Below, piece by piece: positions 5,478 to 9,302 of a stretch of DNA of 9,302 nt. The DNA is from Propionibacteriaceae bacterium (GTDB lineage Bacteria; Actinomycetota; Actinomycetes; Propionibacteriales; Propionibacteriaceae), in assembly GCA_027353565.1 (NCBI GenBank), contig DAIEHO010000202.1:1-9302 (forward strand), in the 5' to 3' direction. The position numbers were made by a program, and so were the translations under genes. Positions within the stretch are counted from its first letter, which is position 1. Each line of letters starts with the position of its first letter. The notes beneath the pieces are model-generated. The model was not told the DNA's origin. It ran no database searches and saw only the letters and a program-made list of their open reading frames with translations.

Positions 5478-6494
5478 GTGGCCGCCGATGACACGAACGA
5501 CCCGGGACGACCGGCGACGATCTACGAGGTGGCTGACGCAGCCGGGGTGAGTCCTTCGACGGTGTCGCGGACGTTCTCCAGACCGGGCCGCGTCTCCGTT
5601 CGTACTGCTGACCATGTTCGCGAGGTGGCCGCCCAGCTCGGCTACCGCGTGGACGGCGTCTTCCGGCCCACAGCGCCCCAGAACAACAAGCTGATCGCGC
5701 TGGCGACGGCTGATGTCACGAACCCGTTCTACTTCGGCATCCTCCGCGGCGCGGAGTGGGCGGCGGCGCGCGCCGGGTACACGCTCCTGCTCATCGACGC
5801 GCAGGAGTCCGAGACGATCGAGCGTCAGAACCTCGCGCGCGTGCTTCCCCTGGTCTCCGGCATGGTCATCGCCTCGACCCGTACGTCCGACACCGTCCTG
5901 CGCAGCGTGTCGAAGAGCACACCCGTCGTCGTGCTGAACCGTCAGGTCGGCGGCCTGGCGTGCGTCATCCCCGACTCGCCGCGGGGCATGCGGCGCGCGG
6001 TCGAGCACCTCGCGACGCTGGGGCATCGCCACATCCACTACCTTCCGGGGCCGGAGGCGTCCTGGATGAACGGCATCCGCTGGCTCGCGATGCGCGAGGC
6101 CGCCGCGGAGCTCGGGTTGCGGGAGACGCGCCTGACGCCGGCGGTACCGACCGTCGAGGGCGGCCACCACGCCGCCGACGAGGTCGTCTCGCGAGGCGTA
6201 CGTGCCGTGGTCTGCTACAACGACGTCATGGCGATGGGTCTGATGCGCGGGCTCAGGGCGCGCGGCGTACGGGTCCCGCAGGACATCAGCGTCGTCGGCT
6301 TCGACAACACGTTCGCGTCGGACCTCGTCACGCCTCGGCTGACGACCGTCGCGGCGCCGCTGACGACGATCGGCGAGACCGCGATCCGGCAGGTGCTGGC
6401 GATGATCGGTGGCGCCAGGCCTCGCGGCGACGCGCCGACCCTGGTGCCCGTACGGCTGATCGTCCGCGAGTCCACGGGCGCACCCCGCGCCTGA
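5478..6494 (+). CDS. LacI-family transcriptional regulator
   Basis: A 338-residue DNA-binding regulator, the normal length for the family. The helix-turn-helix is at residues 14-33 (TIYEVADAAGVSPSTVSRTF). The hinge segment is GYRVDGVFRPTAP (about 55-67), followed by a periplasmic-binding-protein-like effector domain that opens with IALATADVTNPFYFGILRGAE and later has VVCYNDVMAMGLMRGL and DISVVGFDN, all family landmarks. GTG 5478 is the likely start since it places the HTH where the family has it and a TAGACT box lies seven bases before. Flanking genes (gnd, a LarA homologue, uxaC) suggest a sugar-acid effector such as a hexuronate, mannonate or gluconate; that is inference. The hinge lacks the usual Leu that enters the minor groove and has a Pro instead of a clean helix. 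It ends exactly against the convergent LarA-type gene with no gap. Confidence 0.93.
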   Translation: MAADDTNDPGRPATIYEVADAAGVSPSTVSRTFSRPGRVSVRTADHVREVAAQLGYRVDGVFRPTAPQNNKLIALATADVTNPFYFGILRGAEWAAARAGYTLLLIDAQESETIERQNLARVLPLVSGMVIASTRTSDTVLRSVSKSTPVVVLNRQVGGLACVIPDSPRGMRRAVEHLATLGHRHIHYLPGPEASWMNGIRWLAMREAAAELGLRETRLTPAVPTVEGGHHAADEVVSRGVRAVVCYNDVMAMGLMRGLRARGVRVPQDISVVGFDNTFASDLVTPRLTTVAAPLTTIGETAIRQVLAMIGGARPRGDAPTLVPVRLIVRESTGAPRA

Positions 6495-7763
6495 TCAGCG
6501 CAGTCTGTACAGCACCTCGCCGGCGTTCTCGACGACCATGACATCGGGGTCGGCCTTCCAGGCGTCGATGTCGATGCTGGCCGGGTCGAGGTAGCCCAGG
6601 TTGACCGACTCGCACACCTCGCGGGGGATGCCGGTCGCCAACGTGACGGTGATGCGGTTGGTCTCCACACCGGTCGCGGGGTCGTACGTGCCGGCGCCTC
6701 TCACGTGCGTGGAGTGCGCGAGCACGCCCTTCGGGACGTCCTGGTAGCGGTCCCACTGCTTGGTGAAGTAGTCGATGCAGTGGTAGCCGATGTCGTGGAT
6801 CTCGTGGTGCGTCTCGGAGATCTCGACGACGTGCGGCGCGTAGATGACGACCTCGCCCCCGTCGGCCATGGCCGGCTGGGCCTTGTAGCAGCCCTTCGCG
6901 GCGGTCCAGATGTCCTCGTACCGGGTCGGCATGATGGCGAGGAACTTCCGGTAAGGGGTGTCGGTGTAGACGATGTGGCTCTCCGCGGCGATCTCGGCCG
7001 TGGCGGTCCAGGCGTCTTCCGAGGTCCCGAACGCGGCGGCCTCCAGCAGGCCCGTGCCTGACTCGACCACCAGGCACAGGGCGAGCCGCTCGGTGGGGAT
7101 CAGCTCGCTGCCGGCGTTGATGATCGCGCGTACGGGCGTGACGCCCGTGACCCCGATCATCTTCTCGACCCCGATCAGGGCGCCGACCCAGTGGGAGAGG
7201 TCGATGATGTCGTGGGTCGCGCACCCGGGGATGAAGTACTTGTTGCCCCCGGAGATGCCGACGACCTCGTGCGGGAACACCGGGCCGATGACGATCGCGT
7301 AGTCGCTCTCGACGATCCGCCGGTTGATGTCCACGTCGACCGCTTCGCTCATCGCTCCCAGGCTCAGCTCGCGGATCTGGTCGGCGCTCAGCCGCCCGAC
7401 CGACACGATCTCGCTGTGGTTCGCCCACTCGTGGTTGACGATCTCGAGGCCCGGATAGAGCGCCTCCAACCCTCCCGGCGCCGCGCCGAACATGCGCTCG
7501 ATCTCGTGGGGTTCCATGTACGAGTGGGTGCCGAGCGCGATCACGGCGGTCAGCTTCTTCACGCGGCCGATGAGGGCCGTGTGCACGATGCCCATGACGA
7601 GCGGGAGCGGCATGCTGCGCGTGCCGTCCGGCACGACCAGCACGACGTCCTTGCCGTCGAGCGGCAGGGGTTCGAGGTTGCGACGTACGAACTCCGCCAG
7701 CTCCCCGTCGGTGAGGTGCTGGTGTGCTCCGCCGATGACCTCGACGGGAATGGATGTCGTCAC
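6495..7763 (-). CDS. LarA-family nickel-pincer-dependent 2-hydroxyacid racemase/epimerase
   Basis: A 422-residue protein matching Lactobacillus lactate racemase LarA in length and key residues. LarA enzymes interconvert the C2 epimers of 2-hydroxyacids by hydride transfer to a nickel-pincer nucleotide bound to a Lys. Counterparts are visible for the phosphate/substrate motif DxTR (D46-R49), the first catalytic His in ALGTH (H80), the His in FPHE (H165), the cofactor Lys in SGGNKYFIPG (K175), the nickel-region His in DLSHW (H191) and the later Lys in AAKG (K290). The GTG at 7763 is chosen because AAGGAGG lies four bases before it; the open frame further upstream enters the divergent promoter. 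Neighbouring uronate isomerase, a mannonate-oxidoreductase-like gene and gnd point to a sugar acid such as D-mannonate/D-gluconate as substrate instead of lactate. The larBCE maturation genes are not in the window and must lie elsewhere if it is active. Confidence 0.85.
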   Translation of the reverse strand: MTTSIPVEVIGGAHQHLTDGELAEFVRRNLEPLPLDGKDVVLVVPDGTRSMPLPLVMGIVHTALIGRVKKLTAVIALGTHSYMEPHEIERMFGAAPGGLEALYPGLEIVNHEWANHSEIVSVGRLSADQIRELSLGAMSEAVDVDINRRIVESDYAIVIGPVFPHEVVGISGGNKYFIPGCATHDIIDLSHWVGALIGVEKMIGVTGVTPVRAIINAGSELIPTERLALCLVVESGTGLLEAAAFGTSEDAWTATAEIAAESHIVYTDTPYRKFLAIMPTRYEDIWTAAKGCYKAQPAMADGGEVVIYAPHVVEISETHHEIHDIGYHCIDYFTKQWDRYQDVPKGVLAHSTHVRGAGTYDPATGVETNRITVTLATGIPREVCESVNLGYLDPASIDIDAWKADPDVMVVENAGEVLYRLR

Positions 7764-7849
7764 TGGTCCTCCTTGTTGCACTCGACCGTACAACGGGCAA
7801 TCTTCTGCAAGGTTGTTGCCGCCGAGTGTTGCCACGCGAAGATGGCTCC
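7764..7849. promoter_or_regulatory. 86-bp divergent promoter region between the LarA-type gene and uxaC
   Basis: For the LarA-type gene, TACGGT on the minus strand (complement of 7785-7790) fits a -10 box, with AAGGAGG just before the start. For uxaC, TTGCCG (7816-7821) and GAAGAT (7838-7843), 16 bases apart, would start transcription near the ATG, so uxaC may be leaderless; this is weak. GGCAA (7797-7801) and TTGCC (7816-7820) form a wide inverted repeat. Five TTGC or GCAA elements crowd this interval. It is a good place for the LacI-type regulator to control both genes at once. Confidence 0.5.
7814..7833 (+). repeat. GTTGCC direct-repeat element upstream of uxaC
   Basis: TGTTGCCGCCGAGTGTTGCC differs from the element at 5442-5459 only by three inserted bases (one C, then TG) and the trailing base. 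It ends 16 bases before the uxaC ATG, close to the spacing of the first copy to the regulator start. The shared sequence and placement suggest common regulation of the regulator and the uronate genes. Confidence 0.4.
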
Positions 7850-9243
7850 ATGCCCGCGCTGACGCTGCATCCCGACCGACTCTTCCCCGCTGAGACCACG
7901 ACGCGCGACCTCGCGCGCCAGCTGTACGAGACGGTCAAGGACCTTCCCATCATCTCCCCCCACGGCCATGTACCGCCGCAGTGGATCGCCGACAACACGC
8001 CGTGGACCGACCCCACGAGCCTGCTCCTGAGCCCCGACCACTACATCAACCGCCTTCTCCACGCGCACGGTGTGACGCTGTCGTCGCTCGGTGTCCCGCC
8101 GGGCAAGGTCACGCTGAGCGACGACGAGGCGCGTGCCGCCTGGCGTACGTTCTGCAGCCACTGGCACGTCTTCCGAGGCACGCCGGTCCGCTACTGGATG
8201 GAGTCGGAGCTCGTCGACATCTTCGGCGTCGACGTACGGCCCTCGGCGGAGACCGCCGATGCGATCTACGACAAGATCGCCGCAACGCTGGCCGAGCCCG
8301 ACTTCCGGCCCCGGCAGCTCCTGGACCGGTTCGACATCGAGTTCATCGCGACGACGGACGACCCCTGCGACACGCTCGACTACCACCAGCGGCTCGCCGC
8401 CGACCCCACCTTCACCCGCCGCGTGGCCCCGACGTTCCGCCCCGACCGCTACCTGGAACCCGCCCGCGACGGGTGGACCGCGCTCGTCGACAACCTGGCG
8501 GCCGTGTCCGGGGTCGAGACCGACACGTACGAGGGCTGGATCACGGCGATGGAGAACCGCCGCGCGTACTTCAAGGCGAACGGTGCCGTCTCCAGCGACC
8601 ACGCGCACCTCGACCTCGACACCACGCCGCTGCCGGCGGATGAGGCGAGCCGCGTCTACCGCAAGGCGCGCGCCGGGCAGATCACGTCCGCCGAGGGCGA
8701 CGCACTGCGACGCACGATGTTGTTCGAGATGGCGCGTATGGCATCCGAGGACGGCCTCGTCATGACGCTCCACCCCGCGTCGTACCGGAACCACCACACG
8801 GAGACCTACCTCACGTACGGGCCGGACGTGGGCGCGGACATCCCCATGACGGTCGAGGCGACGCGTTCGGCACGAACCCCACGTTCCGCCTCGTCGTGTT
8901 CACGATGGACGAGACGATCTACGGCCGCGAGCTCGGCCCGCTGGCCGGGTTCTACCCCTCGATGTTCGTGGGCGTGCCGTGGTGGTTCGTCGACGCGCCG
9001 GACGCCATCAAGCGGTTCCGCAAGGCGATCACCGAACCGGCCGGGTTCACGAAGACGTCCGGCATGATCGATGACACCCGGGCGTTCCTGTCCATCCCGG
9101 CCCGCCACGACATGTCCCGCCGGATCGACAGCGTCCACCTCGCCGACCTCGTCGTGGAGCACCGCCTCGAGACCGACGAGGCCCTGGAGATCATCCACGA
9201 CCTCGTCGCCGTTCAGCCGAGACAGGTGTTCCGCCTTGCCTGA
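7850..9243 (+). pseudogene. uxaC: Uronate isomerase, frameshifted by a probable 25-base deletion
   Basis: UxaC converts D-glucuronate to D-fructuronate (and galacturonate to tagaturonate), the first step of hexuronate breakdown. The first 338 residues from ATG 7850 are typical: HGH metal motif at 38-40, FIATTDDPCDTLDYH at 165-179, LHPASYRNH at 307-315. After GADIPMTVE the frame is lost. Family-like sequence resumes one frame over at 8866 (FGTNPTFRLVVFTMDET, then GVPWWF, IDDTRAF and IPARHD) and runs to the TGA at 9241-9243. From remembered homologues about 11 residues should separate VE from FG, but only 8 bases remain (8858-8865), implying 25 missing bases. The broken frame reads nonsense and stops at 9065-9067, yielding about 405 residues without the true C-terminal quarter. 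Codon use is normal on both sides, so the damage is recent or an assembly error. ATG 7850 has only a weak GAAG upstream. Confidence 0.85.
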
Positions 9244-9302
9244 CCGGATCTTGACCCGCGAGGCGTACGGGAAGGCCGTCGCGCCCGTCCGGACCGTCCA
9301 TC
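9236..9302 (+). CDS. Probable fructuronate reductase / mannitol dehydrogenase family protein, N-terminus (cut by window edge)
   Basis: Only 22 codons are inside the window, starting at a TTG that overlaps the uxaC stop by eight bases. They read LPDRILTREAYGKAVAPVRTVH in two pieces: a basic/polar lead LPDRILTREAYGKA and then VAPVRTVH. In mannitol dehydrogenase / D-mannonate oxidoreductase proteins the segment APVRIVH comes directly before the NAD-binding GLGxFxRAH motif, which would lie just outside the window. UxuB of this family reduces fructuronate to mannonate, the step after UxaC, and uxaC-uxuB pairs are common, so context agrees. AGG at 9224-9226 is a weak ribosome binding site, and translational coupling to uxaC is likely. 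Assignment rests on a short stretch plus context. Confidence 0.5.
   Translation, partial: MPDRILTREAYGKAVAPVRTVH

Noticed and set aside
3561..6494. 977-codon plus-strand frame ending with the LacI-type regulator
   Set aside because: Only the C-terminal 338 codons match a family. The rest is antisense to gnd and a stop-free GC-rich intergenic stretch, not a fusion.
6328..8016. 562-codon minus-strand frame over the LarA-type gene
   Set aside because: Wrong frame of the real gene, with Arg/His/Pro-rich shadow composition.
7760..8797. 345-codon minus-strand frame opposite uxaC
   Set aside because: Antisense shadow; the plus strand matches uronate isomerase throughout.
8866..8866. Simple one-base deletion as the cause of the uxaC frameshift
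   Set aside because: It fits the frame change, but the joined protein would lack about eight residues expected between the two blocks, so a 25-base loss explains more.

Overview
The window is very GC-rich and its codons strongly prefer G or C at the third position. The -10-like boxes read TAnnnT, and the gene families are typical of high-GC Gram-positive bacteria. I read it as a chromosomal segment of an actinobacterium whose genus cannot be told from this sequence. No RNA genes, insertion sequences, CRISPR arrays or phage genes are visible.

Left part (1-1900). The minus strand carries the N-terminal third of a GH13 alpha-glucosidase-type enzyme, cut by the window edge. Divergent from it are two related small membrane-protein genes in tandem. 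The first (591-1007) has an in-frame amber stop exactly where its neighbour has a Trp. The second (1091-1900) has a long Pro/Gln/Tyr/Gly-rich N-terminus built from 9-residue repeats, followed by three membrane segments.

Middle part (1915-5165, all minus strand). In transcription order this holds 6-phosphogluconate dehydrogenase (gnd), then a YbaK-type aminoacyl-tRNA deacylase, then an MFS transporter. A stem-loop lies just after gnd. A near-perfect TTGACGTCAA-centred palindrome covers the apparent MFS promoter and looks like a MarR-type operator.

Right part (5166-9302). A 312-base intergenic region rich in palindromes separates gnd from a divergent LacI-family regulator, which appears to be read from a leaderless GTG start. 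The regulator converges, with zero spacing, on a LarA-family (nickel-pincer nucleotide) racemase/epimerase gene. That gene is in turn divergent from uronate isomerase (uxaC). uxaC carries a frameshift that fits a 25-base deletion, and it overlaps the start of what looks like a mannonate oxidoreductase/mannitol dehydrogenase-family gene that runs off the window.

The proposed logic of the right part is inference built on family knowledge. Glucuronate would be isomerised to fructuronate (UxaC) and reduced to mannonate (UxuB-like). The LarA homologue would then epimerise mannonate at C2 to gluconate. After phosphorylation by a gluconokinase not seen here, Gnd would oxidise 6-phosphogluconate to ribulose 5-phosphate. 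This would send hexuronates into the pentose phosphate pathway instead of through mannonate dehydratase and KDG. A similar GTTGCC direct-repeat element lies just upstream of both the regulator and uxaC, which fits shared control. The broken uxaC suggests the route is damaged in this strain, unless the deletion is an assembly error.
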